Below, piece by piece: positions 46,232 to 57,500 of a stretch of DNA of 64,000 nt; position 1 is the first letter of the stretch; every line of letters starts with the position of its first letter. This DNA is from Alopecurus myosuroides (taxonomy: Eukaryota; Streptophyta; Magnoliopsida; Poales; Poaceae): NCBI GenBank assembly GCA_028641055.1, contig CM054059.1, positions 107,272,263-107,336,262 of the forward strand, read 5' to 3'. The notes under the pieces are model-generated. The model made no database searches, had not been told where the DNA came from, and saw nothing but the letters and a program-made list of their open reading frames with translations. Made by a program: the position numbers and the translations under genes.

Positions 46232-49200
46232 CTAAGTATAATACGGACGCAGCTGAGCCACATTCCATGGTCTATCTCTTTCTTGCATAGATGAAGTGGT
46301 GTGTGCGGTGTCATTGACTGTAGCCGACTCTTCCCTTGCATCTATCAAATAATATGATCCGTTATGTAGGCTCCGGCTTATGATAAATGGTCCTTCCCAT
46401 GGTGGTGATAATTTGTGCTTTCCTTCGTTTGACTGTACCAGACGCAGGACCAAGTCTCCTTCCTGGAATACCCGGGTCTTCACACGCCGGCTATGATACC
46501 TCCGTAGATCTTGCTGATATATGGCTGATCTTTCCAGGGCTTGTTCTCTTTGTTCTTCCAACATATCTACGGCGTCCTGCCGGGTTTTTTCGTTCTCTAC
46601 TTCGACGTAAGCTGATACTCTGGGCGAATCGTGAATAATATCACTTGGTAACACTGCTTCCGCACCATAGACCATGAAGAAGGGTGTCATCTGAGTGGAT
46701 CTGTTAGGTGTAGTGTTGATACCCCAAACCACAGAAGGAAGTTCCTCCACCCATGCACCAGCGGCCCTGACACAGGGAACTCGCAATCGTGGTTTTAATC
46801 CGCGAAGCAATTCTTGGTTTGCCCTCTCCACTTGTCCATTGGCCTGGGGATGAGCCACCGATGCCACATCGAGCCGGATTCCATTGTTGCCGCAAAATTT
46901 CTCCATCTCACCAAGGGACATGTTGGTTCCATTGTCGGTAATTATGCTGTGGGGATACCCAAACCGGTAGATAATCCTTTTCAGGAACTTGACTGCTGTA
47001 GCTGCTTCGCAATTAGTAACTGGCATAACCTCAACCCACTTGGTAAACTTATCAATGGCCACCAAAAGATGTGTTTTCTTGCATGGTGACATATGGAAAG
47101 GGCCAACCATGTCCATACCCCAGACGGCAAATGGCCAAGTTAACGGGATAGTCCGCAACTCCATAGCCGGCACGTGGGTTTGGCGAGCGTACCTTTGACA
47201 TCCGTCACACCTTGCTACCAACCGCTCCGCATCCGTTAGGGCCGTGAGCCAGAAAAACCCGTGTCGATAAGCTTTAGCCACAAGAGACCTTGTGGACGCA
47301 TGATGTCCACAGTCGCCTTCATGGATTTCCTTGAGAATCTGTCTGCCCTCTTCCGGCGCCACGCAGCGCAAAAAGACTCCTGCTGCACTTCTTTTGTACA
47401 ATTCCCCATTGATGATAGAGTACCCCTTTGCTCGCCTCAAAATTTGCCTTGCTAATACCTCCTGTTGTGGTAACTCGCCTCGTGATAGGTAGGCCAAAAA
47501 CGGTTCTGTCCACTCGGGAATAGTACGTACAGTGGCTACGAGCCCTGCATCCGAGTCTTGATTTGCCAACTCTTCCTCTGACTCGATTTTAACTGATGGT
47601 CGCCATAATTCGTCCAGGAAAACGTTAGGTGGAACCGGCTCTCTGCGCGAGCCGAGTCTGGCGAGGGCGTCGGCTGCCTCGTTCTTTCTTCTGTCTATAT
47701 GCTCCACCTCATACCCGGAAAAACATCCTGCTACCCTATCGACTTCCCTGCGGTATGCCGCCATAGTTGCGTCCTTTCTGTCCCACGTTCCTGACACCTG
47801 TTGTACCACAAGGTCCGAGTCTCCGAAGCACCGTATCCTCTTGATGTTCATCTCCTTGGCTACCTTTAAGCCATGCAATAGGGCCTCATACTCGGCTACG
47901 TTGTTGGAACAGTCGAAGTGAATTTGTAGCACGTAACTCAATTTGTCCCCTTTGGGTGATGTTAGCACCACCCCAGCTCCTGATCCCTCGTACTGCTTTG
48001 ATCCGTCGAAGTGCATGACCCATGACTCGGAATTTGGAACCGTTGCAGTCATGCCTGTATGTGTCCAATCGTTAACGAAATCAACTAAAGCTTGAGACTT
48101 GATTGCTGACCTGGGTTCGTAGTTGATATGATAATCCCCCATCTCTATCGCCCATTTGGCTATTCTTCCCGTCGCGTCCGAGTTTCTGATGATATCCGAC
48201 ATTGGTATTGAACTAACCACTGTTATCGGATGCTCTTGGAAATACGGCTTCAACTTCCGGCTAGCCATAAAGACCCCGAACACCAGCTTTTGCCAATGCG
48301 GATAGCGCTGCTTTGCTTCTGATAATACCTCACTGACGTAATAAACCGGCCTCTGAACCGGGTAACCTTTCCCGTCCTCTTTGCGTTCCACGACAACCAC
48401 TGCGCTAACGGCTCGGGGGCCAGCTGCCACGTATAGCAACATAGGCTCTTTAGGACCCGGCGCCGCTAGTACTGGTGCTTCAGATAATTGCTTCTTTAGT
48501 GCTTCAAACGCTTCATCTGCCTCTTCATCCCGTACGAATTTATCCGATTTTCGCAAGAGCCGATACAAGGGTATTGCTTTTTCTCCGAGTCTAGATATGA
48601 ACCGGCTCAAGGCTGCTACACAGCCCGTGAGCTTTTGAACATGCTTCAAGTTCTCCGGCTTTTTCAAACTCTGGATTGCCTTGATTTTATCTGGATTTGC
48701 CTCAATTCCTCTCTCGGAAACGATGAAGCCGAGTAATTTCCCAGCCGGAACTCCGAACACGCACTTCGTTGGATTAAGCTTCATCTGGTACCTCCTCAGA
48801 TTTTTGAATGTCTCCTTTAGATCATCGATAAATGTCTCCGCCTTCCTGGTCTTTATGACCACGTCATCCACATAAGCATGGACGTTACGTCCGATTTGGT
48901 CCTCAAAGCACTTTTGAATACACCGTTGGTAAGTTGCGCCAGCGTTCTTCAACCCAAATGTCATAGTTTTATAACAAAAGGCCCCAAACGGGGTTATGAA
49001 TGATGTTTTCTCCCAATCCTCCCTTTTGAGCTTAATCTGATGATACCCGGAATATGCATCCAGGAAGCATAACAGATCGCTTCCAGCTACTGCGTCTATA
49101 ATCTGATCTATCCTTGGGAGAGCGAACGGATCCTTTGGGCAATGCTTGTTGAGACTAGTGAAGTCAATGCACATCCTCCACTCGTTGGTCTTTTTCATCA

Positions 49201-50038
49201 CCAGAACCGGGTTAGCCAACCAATCCGGGTGAAATACTTCCATGATAAAGCCAGCTGCCAATAGCCGAGCGATCTCTTCGCCTATAGCTTTCCTTCTTTC
49301 CTCATTCATTTTCCTCAATCCTTGTTTCACGGGCCTGGACTTGGGATCCACATGCAAACTGTGCTCAGCCAATTCTGTAGGGATACCCGGCATGTCACTG
49401 GGTGTCCAGGCAAACACATCTGCATTCGAGCGAATGAACTCCACGAGCGCTCCCTCCTGCTCTTTTCCCAGGTTAGACCCTATGGTAAACTGCTTAGTAG
49501 AATCCCCTTCGACAAAATCTATCTTCTTGGTGTCTTGCGCTGCCTTGAATTTTGCTCTCTCATCCTCAGTATTCGGCTTTTTCAAGGCTGTTCTATCGTC
49601 CGGATTTACTTGAGACCGGTAATATTCGAGCTCTTCCTTCCTGCATGCCTGCTCGGCCATAACTGAATCTCCTTCGTCGCACTCGGCCGCTATATCCCGG
49701 TTCCCATATATAGTGATGGTCCGTTTAGGACCCGGGATTTTCAGCTGCAAATACACGTAGCACGGCCTAGCCATGAATTGGGCGTAAGCCGGCCTCCCCA
49801 ACAGCGCGTGGTAAGGGCTGCGCAACTTGACTACCTCGAACGTGAGCCACTCCACTCGATAATTGTCCGTCGATTCCCCAAAAGCAACTTCCAAGGTGAT
49901 CCTTCCCTCGGGGCTCGCCGAGTGACCCGGTACGATCCCGTGAAAGATTGTCGAACTTTTCTGCAGCTGGGACTCTTTGAGACTCATCCGTAAGAAGGTC
50001 TCCCAATAAAGGATGTTGATGCTACTTCCACCGTCCAT
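46232..50038 (-). CDS. Tat-like gypsy polyprotein (PR-RT-RNase H-second RNase H-integrase), 1268 codons open
   Basis: An uninterrupted frame runs on the minus strand from ATG 50038 to TAG at 46232. Order, with approximate residues: end of the aspartic protease 1-110 (DGGSSINILY, HALLGRPAYA); reverse transcriptase 260-460 (VLVMKKTNEWRMCIDF, CFLDAYSGYHQI, AYVDDVVIKT with the catalytic DD near 425); RNase H 540-660; archaeal-type second RNase H 690-820 (MHFDGSKQYEGSGAGVVL, NVAEYEALLHGL, GDSDLVVQQ, NEAADALARLGS); integrase 900-1170 with an HHCC zinc finger (GDCGHHAST, CDGCQRYARQ) and D-D-E core (DMVGPF, TDNGTNMS, ANGQVERANQE); then a C-terminal tail to RPWNVAQLRPYYT. The enzyme set would copy and insert the element's DNA. 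Upstream, the same frame is closed by one TAG at 50069-50071 inside the protease, so full-length product may need readthrough. Confidence 0.92.
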   Translation of the reverse strand: MDGGSSINILYWETFLRMSLKESQLQKSSTIFHGIVPGHSASPEGRITLEVAFGESTDNYRVEWLTFEVVKLRSPYHALLGRPAYAQFMARPCYVYLQLKIPGPKRTITIYGNRDIAAECDEGDSVMAEQACRKEELEYYRSQVNPDDRTALKKPNTEDERAKFKAAQDTKKIDFVEGDSTKQFTIGSNLGKEQEGALVEFIRSNADVFAWTPSDMPGIPTELAEHSLHVDPKSRPVKQGLRKMNEERRKAIGEEIARLLAAGFIMEVFHPDWLANPVLVMKKTNEWRMCIDFTSLNKHCPKDPFALPRIDQIIDAVAGSDLLCFLDAYSGYHQIKLKREDWEKTSFITPFGAFCYKTMTFGLKNAGATYQRCIQKCFEDQIGRNVHAYVDDVVIKTRKAETFIDDLKETFKNLRRYQMKLNPTKCVFGVPAGKLLGFIVSERGIEANPDKIKAIQSLKKPENLKHVQKLTGCVAALSRFISRLGEKAIPLYRLLRKSDKFVRDEEADEAFEALKKQLSEAPVLAAPGPKEPMLLYVAAGPRAVSAVVVVERKEDGKGYPVQRPVYYVSEVLSEAKQRYPHWQKLVFGVFMASRKLKPYFQEHPITVVSSIPMSDIIRNSDATGRIAKWAIEMGDYHINYEPRSAIKSQALVDFVNDWTHTGMTATVPNSESWVMHFDGSKQYEGSGAGVVLTSPKGDKLSYVLQIHFDCSNNVAEYEALLHGLKVAKEMNIKRIRCFGDSDLVVQQVSGTWDRKDATMAAYRREVDRVAGCFSGYEVEHIDRRKNEAADALARLGSRREPVPPNVFLDELWRPSVKIESEEELANQDSDAGLVATVRTIPEWTEPFLAYLSRGELPQQEVLARQILRRAKGYSIINGELYKRSAAGVFLRCVAPEEGRQILKEIHEGDCGHHASTRSLVAKAYRHGFFWLTALTDAERLVARCDGCQRYARQTHVPAMELRTIPLTWPFAVWGMDMVGPFHMSPCKKTHLLVAIDKFTKWVEVMPVTNCEAATAVKFLKRIIYRFGYPHSIITDNGTNMSLGEMEKFCGNNGIRLDVASVAHPQANGQVERANQELLRGLKPRLRVPCVRAAGAWVEELPSVVWGINTTPNRSTQMTPFFMVYGAEAVLPSDIIHDSPRVSAYVEVENEKTRQDAVDMLEEQREQALERSAIYQQDLRRYHSRRVKTRVFQEGDLVLRLVQSNEGKHKLSPPWEGPFIISRSLHNGSYYLIDAREESATVNDTAHTTSSMQERDRPWNVAQLRPYYT

Positions 50039-50436
50039 CAGGACCTTCTTCAGCTCGTAACCATTAACCTATGGAGCAACCACCAACGCCAAGACTCCTG
50101 GACGCTCCACCTTTTCCGGATGATCTCTTCTACTCCACGTTATCTCTTGTTCTGCCCATCTAAGATATCCCGGCGCGGCTGATGAAACCGAATTTGCCGC
50201 TTGCTTTGATGTCTCTGTGTTCCTGCTAGAAGTTCCTGTAGTATGCACATGATATTGTCCCTTTAAGTTAGTCGTTCGTACCGTGTCGACGAAGATATTG
50301 ATCCGGCCGATCGTCAATATAAATCCGGACTCGAGGTGATCCGATTCTGGCCCCCAGCCGGGATCGTCCACCAACTTTTCTTCTTCGTGGTCGATGTAGA
50401 TTTCGCCAATGACAAGATCCCACGGTGGGCGCCAAC
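50039..50436 (-). pseudogene. Leader and protease start of the Tat-like element; gag missing
   Basis: On the minus strand a 101-codon frame (50374-50069) reads from MVDDPGWGPESDHLE to the conserved pre-protease segment LRWAEQEITWSRRDHPEK and GVLALVVAP. It then meets TAG (50069-50071), and the frame continues VNGYELKKVLMDGGSS into the main pol frame. Only about 370 bases lie between the LTR and pol, far too little for a Tat gag of several hundred residues. I see no capsid or zinc knuckle. An internal deletion that removed gag is the simplest reading. Confidence 0.75.
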
Positions 50437-50918
50437 TGTCGTGGGATAATCACGGCAGATGTTACCAGGGGTAACTGATCTTGGGGCAAGTCGACACAGG
50501 CGTTCGGGAGAGGGTTTAGCTCAAGGTAAGACATGGTACAACTTGATCTGACAGCCGGCAATCGAAGTCGCCGGATCTCTATTCTCGATACAATAACTCG
50601 ATTAGGGTTTACACTGGATACTCGATACCACTCGATATTGCTAGGGTTCTTAGATCTCTCTCTCTAAAACTATACCTGAGGGTCGGTTTATAAAGCACCC
50701 GTACCCCCTAACTTATTCGGCAAGGCATATTCCGGATCCTACATGAACACGACGCACTAACCATAAATTTCCCTTACAATGGCCCATAACCCGGGCCGTT
50801 AAGTCCACAAGTTTGGGCCTCCACAAGCTTCTTTATTCTTAGCCGAATCCTGCACGCCATCCTTCGAGCCGGGTTATTTCCTCATAGCTTGGCATACCGG
50901 GTTAGCATCCCCCTGTCA
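50437..50918 (-). repeat. 5' LTR of the complete Tat-like element
   Basis: 482 bases, matching 40279-40760 except for four single-base differences. It is followed inward on the minus strand by GT then TGGCGCCCACCGTGGGA (about 50418-50434), the likely primer-binding site. It starts with TGG as expected for pairing to a tRNA 3' CCA, but I cannot name the tRNA. Confidence 0.93.
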
Positions 50919-52181
50919 ATATCAAGCATCCCCAAGCTTAGCCCCTGCTCGTCCTCGAGTAGGTAAGTGATAACAAAATAATTTTTGAGGTGGCATGCTA
51001 CCAACATAATCTTAATCATCATAATTGTAAAAGAATTTGTAAAGCTAAGATCATAGTACTCTAAAGACATGCATGATAGATATAATTCTAACAATGAAAC
51101 TTCGCAATCATGTTGCAACATGAAAAGTAACACAAAAAAAGATCGTGAATAATAATGCATTTGAAAGCTATATGTTTGTTTCGAGCATAAGAAAGCATAG
51201 CAAGGTAGTATTCAGATTGTCCTTAAGAGTGGATCAAAACATAAATGCCAGGACACCTTCAAAGTTCAAGTGGTGACTAGAAACAAATAGTTTGAGAGCA
51301 AGTGATAACAGAATGGCAACTACGCTCTCTTAAATGCGCATAGAGTTAGAAGATGGAGACTCAAAAATAAAGTAAAAGAAAGGCCCTTCACAGAGGGAAG
51401 CAGGGATTAACTCATGTGCTAGAGCTTTTTATTTTATAAATAGAGGTATTGAAAACAATTATTTAGAGAGGTGTATGCTTATGTCAACGAATGATAATGA
51501 AAAACTTATCATAACTCATGCCAAGCAAAGTTGTTAGACTTTTGAGAGCGGTTTCCGGTGTTTATTTAGTTTTGCACTTCCCCCCACCATGCTTTTCACA
51601 AACCAGGGCTAGTCGTATCCACGGGTACCCACCAACTTTCATCAATTCATGGGGAAGTGCCTTTTTATTATATTAATTGTCACCAGCTCTCTGCAAATTT
51701 AGATGAGCACAGATTCCATACTCATCGGGTGAAAGAGGGAGAGGAACCTTTCTTGAAATAAATCACAATAAACTTTAAACTACTTCCTCATGAGCTAAAA
51801 CAAGGGTACAAAACATGTCTAATTTTGAAGGTTTTAAAGGTAGCACATGAAAAATATACTTTGGAGTGGCGGTTAAATACCACATGTAGGTAGGTATAGC
51901 GGACACATTTGGAAAACTTTGGTTTTTGGGAGTTGTATGCATGAGTAGAGCTCATACTCAGTACAGTGGAGGCTAGCAAAAGACTGGTTAGGTGGAAAAC
52001 AAGGGCTAAACGCAGTACTAGCAAAAAGTGAACACTCACAGAACAATAAGAATGAAAACTAGAGTGTTCTAAGCGATGAAAACGGAGCGTGTATCTCTCG
52101 CACACAATAATGCTAGGTTCCAACTAAGTTAATTGTAGCAAGGAAAAACAAAATGAAAACAAACAAACCCTCCAAGTAAAG
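50919..52181 (-). mobile_element. Continuation of the minus-oriented gypsy-like element (internal region)
   Basis: This follows the LTR piece at 38886-40278 once the Tat-like insertion is removed. It starts with the polypurine-like tract and then CCTGCTCGTCCTCGAGTAGG. It is AT-rich with no clear protein domain, as expected for the non-coding stretch before a 3' LTR. It is cut at 52181 by a second Tat-like element, and the rest is outside the window. Confidence 0.6.
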
Positions 52182-52658
52182 TGTCGTGGGATAATCACGG
52201 CAGACGTTACCGGGGGTAACTGATCTTGGGGCAAGACGACACAGGCGTTTGGGAGAGGGTTTAGCTCAGAGGAAAACATGATGATAATCGATCTGGTAGC
52301 CGGCAATCAAAGTCGCCGAGTCTCCGATCTTAATATAATAACTCAACTCTCGGGTTACACTGGATGCTCGATATCAAGCGATATTGCTAGGGTTCTTAGA
52401 TCTCTCTCAACTAATCCTAGGGGTCGGTTTATAAAGCACCCGTACCCCCCGGCTTGTCCTCCAAGACGCACCCTGGATCCTACCCGGACACGGCATACAA
52501 ACCCTAACCTTCCTTTACCGTAACCCACAATCCGGGTTACTGGGCCTACAAACTTGGGCCTTCCGAAAGTTTCTTTATCCTTGGCCGGATCCTGCGCAGC
52601 GTCCTTTGGGCCGGGTTATTCCTTGGATTTGGCCTACCGGGTTATTATCCCTCCATCA
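52182..52658 (-). repeat. 3' LTR of a second Tat-like element
   Basis: 477 bases, clearly related to the 482-bp LTRs of the first element (same start TGTCGTGGGATAATCACGG, end CCCTCCATCA) but diverged by many substitutions and small indels. It is the same orientation, and the same purine tract (CTGGGGACTAC in element sense) follows at 52659-52669. The left flank TAAAG (52177-52181) should be one target duplication copy. The partner LTR is beyond the window. Confidence 0.88.
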
Positions 52659-53833
52659 GTAGTCCCCAGAATAGCTTGGGCTTCACGGATCCTTCCTTGA
52701 AGCGCTCGCTATTCCCTGCAAGGATATCAAACACACAAGCATAGGGAGGCCGGGTTAAGGTGCTTTGATAGACAGCTAGGCCTTACTCCATGGTGGCCAT
52801 ATAGTAACCCGGCTTTTCCCCCAAATACTTTGGCTTAATTTTCCAGGTCTAAACCCTAATAAAAATGTCAAGATTCTATACTCGATAATTGACCCTGTTA
52901 TCACGGGGTGGATCTCCTTCTCTTTTTTGTCCAGATACTTTGCTCAATACTTGGAGCATATCTCGCAGAATCCGCGTAGATAGCCATTACCCCACAATTT
53001 CCGGCTTCCGGCCGTTGAGATAGACTCACCCTCATCTTATAAATAGTGCTCAGAGGGTGACCTAGAACCCATCGCTGCACTTCAATTTCTCCTTTCCTTC
53101 CTCGCTCCTTACGCCCTCGTAACACCACCGCAAGAAGTTCGTGCTCGCCATCGAAGCAAAGCCGCCGCCGGCCGCGTTCGTTCTCGAGCCATCTCGCGCC
53201 GCCGCCAAGCTTCACCGCTGCGCCCTCGTTCCTCTTGCCAAGAGCCGCGAAGGGGCGCTCGAGCCTCGCCGTCCACCGCCATCGCGCTAGACTCCAATAT
53301 CTCCAGTAAGCCCCCTGGTACTTGTTTAATTTTAGCCCCGCAATTTTTCGATTCATCCAAGATTGGATCTAGGTCAACCTGTGGGTCGTTCTTCCTGTTG
53401 CACCGGATTAGATCGATTTGACGCTCGCTAACTCCTTTAACCACCTGTTTGATGACTGCACCTCATCCTCCTACCATTATTAATCACCAATCTCTTCGCA
53501 GAATCGTTTGCAAGTTTTTCCATCTAGATCCATTTCACCTCAATTTCCCGCACATAACATTAACACCCGGAAAATCCTCCTTTTCCAGCTATTTTGCTTG
53601 CAGTAGATACATGGGCAACCATCCATCTTCCCCAAATGCTTTTCCGTACGTAAGTGACCAAGAATCTCCATAGTTATACTTAACACCCGGATACCTCGCA
53701 GTCTCCATTTCATAGCGTGACACCCGGATAGTTCTTAGTTTTCATGTTTTCTTGATACCTCATACTCGGGTAATCCAACACTTCCGGGTCTTACTTCTTG
53801 TGCCTTTTTTCTTGTGTTTCGCAGGTTGATCCC
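52659..53833 (+). promoter_or_regulatory. Promoter and spliced leader of the second antisense unit
   Basis: This matches the first element's 40761-41874 in order: purine tract, TATA box TTATAAATAG at 53037-53046, a leader, and a splice acceptor TTTCGCAG just before ATG 53834. No long reading frame is supported on its own; open frames on the minus strand (52901-53444) are shadows. Confidence 0.55.
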
Positions 53834-54511
53834 ATGGCTCCCAAACGGCAAGGAAAACAGCCGACTCAGACAAAGATTACCCAGACCATATCCGCCAATT
53901 GGGGGCGTTCCACAGCTACAAAGGCCAAGCTGGACGAGCTAGCCGAATTAGGAATTCTCCCTTCTCAGAAGGACATTCACTGGAGAGCACCGGGCAACGA
54001 GACCCGGCCCACACCCGCCGATAATGACGTAATCTGCTTCATAGAGCACGTGACCCGGGGATTCCGTCCTCCGGGTCACCCTTTCTTTAGGGAGGTCCTA
54101 AGCCATTATGGCCTCCGGGTATTCGACATAGGGCCTAACTCTATGTTGAACATTACCCACTTCATCGTTCTATCCGAGTCATACTTGTGCATACCGCCAA
54201 GTTTGACTCTCTTCATCGAACTATTCCAGTGTAAGTCGTGCCGCCAAAGCGGTGACGGAGCACTTCTTACCTGCGGCGGGGTATCCATCCAACGCCGCAA
54301 GAATTCACCAATGCCAACCCTCAATTTAAAATCCCACGTCAAACACTGGCAACTGTCTTTCTTTTATTGCCACGATACCTCCCCAGACAGCAAAAAGAAA
54401 CTGCCGGGCTACTCGGAGAGTCTCCTCGAGCCTTCCGAGTCTTTCAATGCCTTTGCCCCTGACTCAGACAGGGAGGCGATCCTTCCCTTGTTAGCTAAAA
54501 TAGCCATCCTC
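53834..54511 (+). pseudogene. Antisense ORF of the second Tat-like element, cut after 226 codons
   Basis: Starts MAPKRQGKQPTQTK and aligns almost residue for residue with the first element's antisense ORF, including GFRPPGHPFFREVL, GLRVFDIGPNSML and HVKHWQLSFFYC. The frame is fully open for 226 codons to LLAKIAIL, where a long-LTR element is inserted at 54512. Unlike the first copy it has no nonsense codon in this part, so it was probably intact at the time of insertion. The remaining exons should lie to the right of the inserted element, outside the window. Confidence 0.8.
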
Positions 54512-57500
54512 TGTAATAGCCCAAGTATGAAAACCTACCATTTAGAATGTTTGATTTCTTGTTATTAAAGTATTGCATCATGTCATCATATTGTTGCATT
54601 TGTTTTCCACAGTTTTCACAACTCAAATTCAAACCTTACTCAAACAATGTTTTCATACTTGTTCTGTTACAACTTTTGGAATAAAAATAACCAATAAAAA
54701 CAACCCAATTGTTCTCATTTTATTTCCACATTGATCAACTAATAAAATGGTGCTTTTATTTCCATTAATCAATTCCAATTTGGTTTCAAATTCAAAGCAA
54801 AATCATCATCAACACCTCAGTTGGAAATTATCAAATATCAAACCCTTCCAATAATTCTAACCCAACTAATAATAGGGTTCACCCTATTAAATTGTGGTTT
54901 CTATTTTAATTAACCAAATATTCCAATTTCAAATCAAATTCTTTCAAACAGCACACAAGTTGAGTTATAACCAATTTATAAACATTATCCCTCCAATCAA
55001 CTAATTTTAATCTTTTAATTCATAGGGGCTACCCTATCAAAATGCTTTTATTTCATAATGTTGACTTAATATGAAAATTCATTCAAAGTTGGTTTAAATA
55101 CCAAACAACAATTTATTTTCAAACCTTCTGTAAAACAAAAACTTGGCGGTGTTTTCTTTTAATCAAATTAGCTTAACCTAATTTTCCTACAATTTTACTA
55201 ACCTAAAATATCTCCTTTTTTCTTCCATTTGGTTTTCAGCAAAAAAATAAAATAAAAATAAAAACAGAAAACAGGAAAATAGAAAAGAGAGAGGGAGAAA
55301 GCCATGCCCAGCCCATCTTTTCACTTAAGCCCACCAACAACATGGCCCAATACCCCTTCCCTCGCTGTCGCTGTCGTCTTCCTCGCGTGAGGTCATCTTC
55401 AGTACGAACCCATCCATCACCGTGCGATCGCCTCCTCCCCCTTCCGATGGCACGCCGTACAGGCACCTATCCCCTATAACTACCACACCTCCCCCCTCTG
55501 CCCCTAACCCTAAGCCCTAACTCCCTTCCCCATCGCCGCCGTCTACCCTTCCTTCTCCCCCAACGCATCTGTTTCTGAAAAACCTGAACCCCACCGTGAG
55601 CTCACCGAGACCACCTGCCTCCTCACCGCGTCGACGTCCTGGGCACCTCGAGGAGCCACTGTCGATGGGAATGGAACCGTGGCGCCTGCCCTCATCTCCT
55701 CGTCCCCTCTCCGCTCGCTGGGAGTGCCCGAGTACGCCGCGCCATCGCCGGAGACCTCCGCCGTTTCTGCACAACGACGAACTGCTGCAGGTGAGATCGC
55801 CCTCTGCTCCTCCTCCTCTCTGCTTCCTTGGCGCGCACGGGCACCTAGCACCGCACTCAGAAGCCACGCCTACGGCCCGCACGAGCCACGCTAGGGCAGC
55901 GCCCAGCGCAGCAGCGGCAGACGATCGCCGGCCATCTCTGTCGCTATCGAACCGGTAACTGAACGTCAGGTTCAGTTCGTCAGGTTGCTATGGCTTAACT
56001 GAACCTTATTTTGTTTCGCTAGCTATACCTGACAAGAAACGAAACTAGCCCAGTTGGTTCAGGACCCGCGCGCGCGTGAGCTAGGACCCGGGTTCGATCC
56101 CCGCGCGACGCACCCCTTTTTGGGGATTTTCTTCCCCTAAGCGCGTGACCCCACCTGTCATCCACCCAGTGCGCCACCTCACCTTCCAACCGCGCCACGC
56201 TGGCCAGGCCCACAGGGCAGTGGCTGGGGTGTAGATCCCGTGCGGTAACAAAAGTTTAAAGCAAATCTGTTAATTTCTAATTCTTTTTAAATTGGCAGAA
56301 TAAACACCTAACTTCAAAAATCCATAACTTTAAATCCATGTATCCAATAAATAAAAACTTTATATGTTCATTGCTCCAAATTTTATAACCTTTCCAATTA
56401 TTCCATTGGTGCACTGTTTTGACTTTTCCAAATACATTTAAAAATTCAAATTGGAATAATTCAAATGCTAGTTTATAAAATCCATAACTAATTATTTATT
56501 AATCCAATAAATGCAAATAAAATATGTTTTCCATACCATTTTGAATAACCTTTTCAAATATAATTTTTGTTTTCTGGTTTGAATAATTTAAAATGCCTAA
56601 ACATTTTAATCTTGTTTAAATTCAATTAAAACTTGTTTAATATTGTTTAACTCATAATTAATTAATCCAAAGTCCAATTTCAACATGTGAAACATGCAAT
56701 CCAACTAAAATTTGATAACCTTTTCAAATATCAACTTTGTTATTTGTTTTGCACACTTTAACTTGTTGATAACAACCACTACTTGTTTACCTCTATTAAG
56801 TAACCAATAATTTCCAAACTTATTAATGTTTTCTAAAGTGGTTAACTATCATGCCAATTGCATTTAATCTGTTATCTTATTGTTCCTCATCATGCATGCA
56901 TCATACTAACTCACTTACACCTGATGCTTAGTGATAGAACAATTAATTCAACTCTAAGACATGGGCTTCCCATATGCAAGCTTTGCATATGGAATCCATT
57001 TAAACTTGTGTAGCATGTCAATTAGTTACTTTGATGCAATCTATTAAACATGACATGCATCATCCCCATGTTTGTGCACCTATGCCATGTTATTGATTGT
57101 TTATCTTTCCGCATTGTTTGTTTGCTTCTTCTCGGATAAATGACGACGTTGAGACCGACGATACTTACGACACCCCTTCTAAGGAGTTAGCTCAGTACCA
57201 GGCTACTGGGTTTTGCAGGCAAGTTATCACTCACATGAACCACTGTGTTCCTTTCAACATTGGTTACCGATACTTTCCGTTGTTCTTTTCTGCTAGCCTT
57301 AGCAGTAGTTGTTTCTGTTACGAACCTATCACATGTATCCCTTAAACCTGATATTGCCTCACCTCCATACCTATCACCATTGCTTGTTGCCCGTGTCTTA
57401 CTAGCATGCTTAGGTTGTTTTGCTCGAGTCTGTTACCCGTTACTTTCTGTTACTATTACTTTTATGTTCTGGGGGCTCGATGTTTAATCAATCAATCAAT

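Larger units (their letters stand above)
40279..50918 (-). mobile_element. Complete Tat-like Ty3/gypsy retrotransposon, TSD ATATC
   Basis: It has two 482-bp LTRs (40279-40760 and 50437-50918), 4 base differences between them by eye (0.8%), and perfect target duplications ATATC at 40274-40278 and 50919-50923. In element sense (minus strand) the order is 5' LTR, primer site, short leader, pol (PR-RT-RH-second RNase H-INT), a tandem-repeat spacer, then an antisense ORF on the plus strand and the 3' LTR. At about 1.3e-8 substitutions per site per year, the rate often used for grass LTRs, 0.8% suggests about 0.3 million years. A gag domain is not recognisable, so it is probably non-autonomous. Confidence 0.93.

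Noticed and set aside
46387..49993. Plus-strand open frames opposite pol
   Set aside because: Shadows of the long minus-strand polyprotein; no independent motifs.
55517..55958. Overlapping 100-120 codon frames on both strands, repeated at 61041-61482
   Set aside because: They lie in the GC-rich part of an LTR and recur only because the LTR is duplicated; no recognisable motif or splice context.
56046..56103. Possible tRNA gene within the LTR
   Set aside because: Same reason: boxes without a closed cloverleaf, and present in both LTRs.
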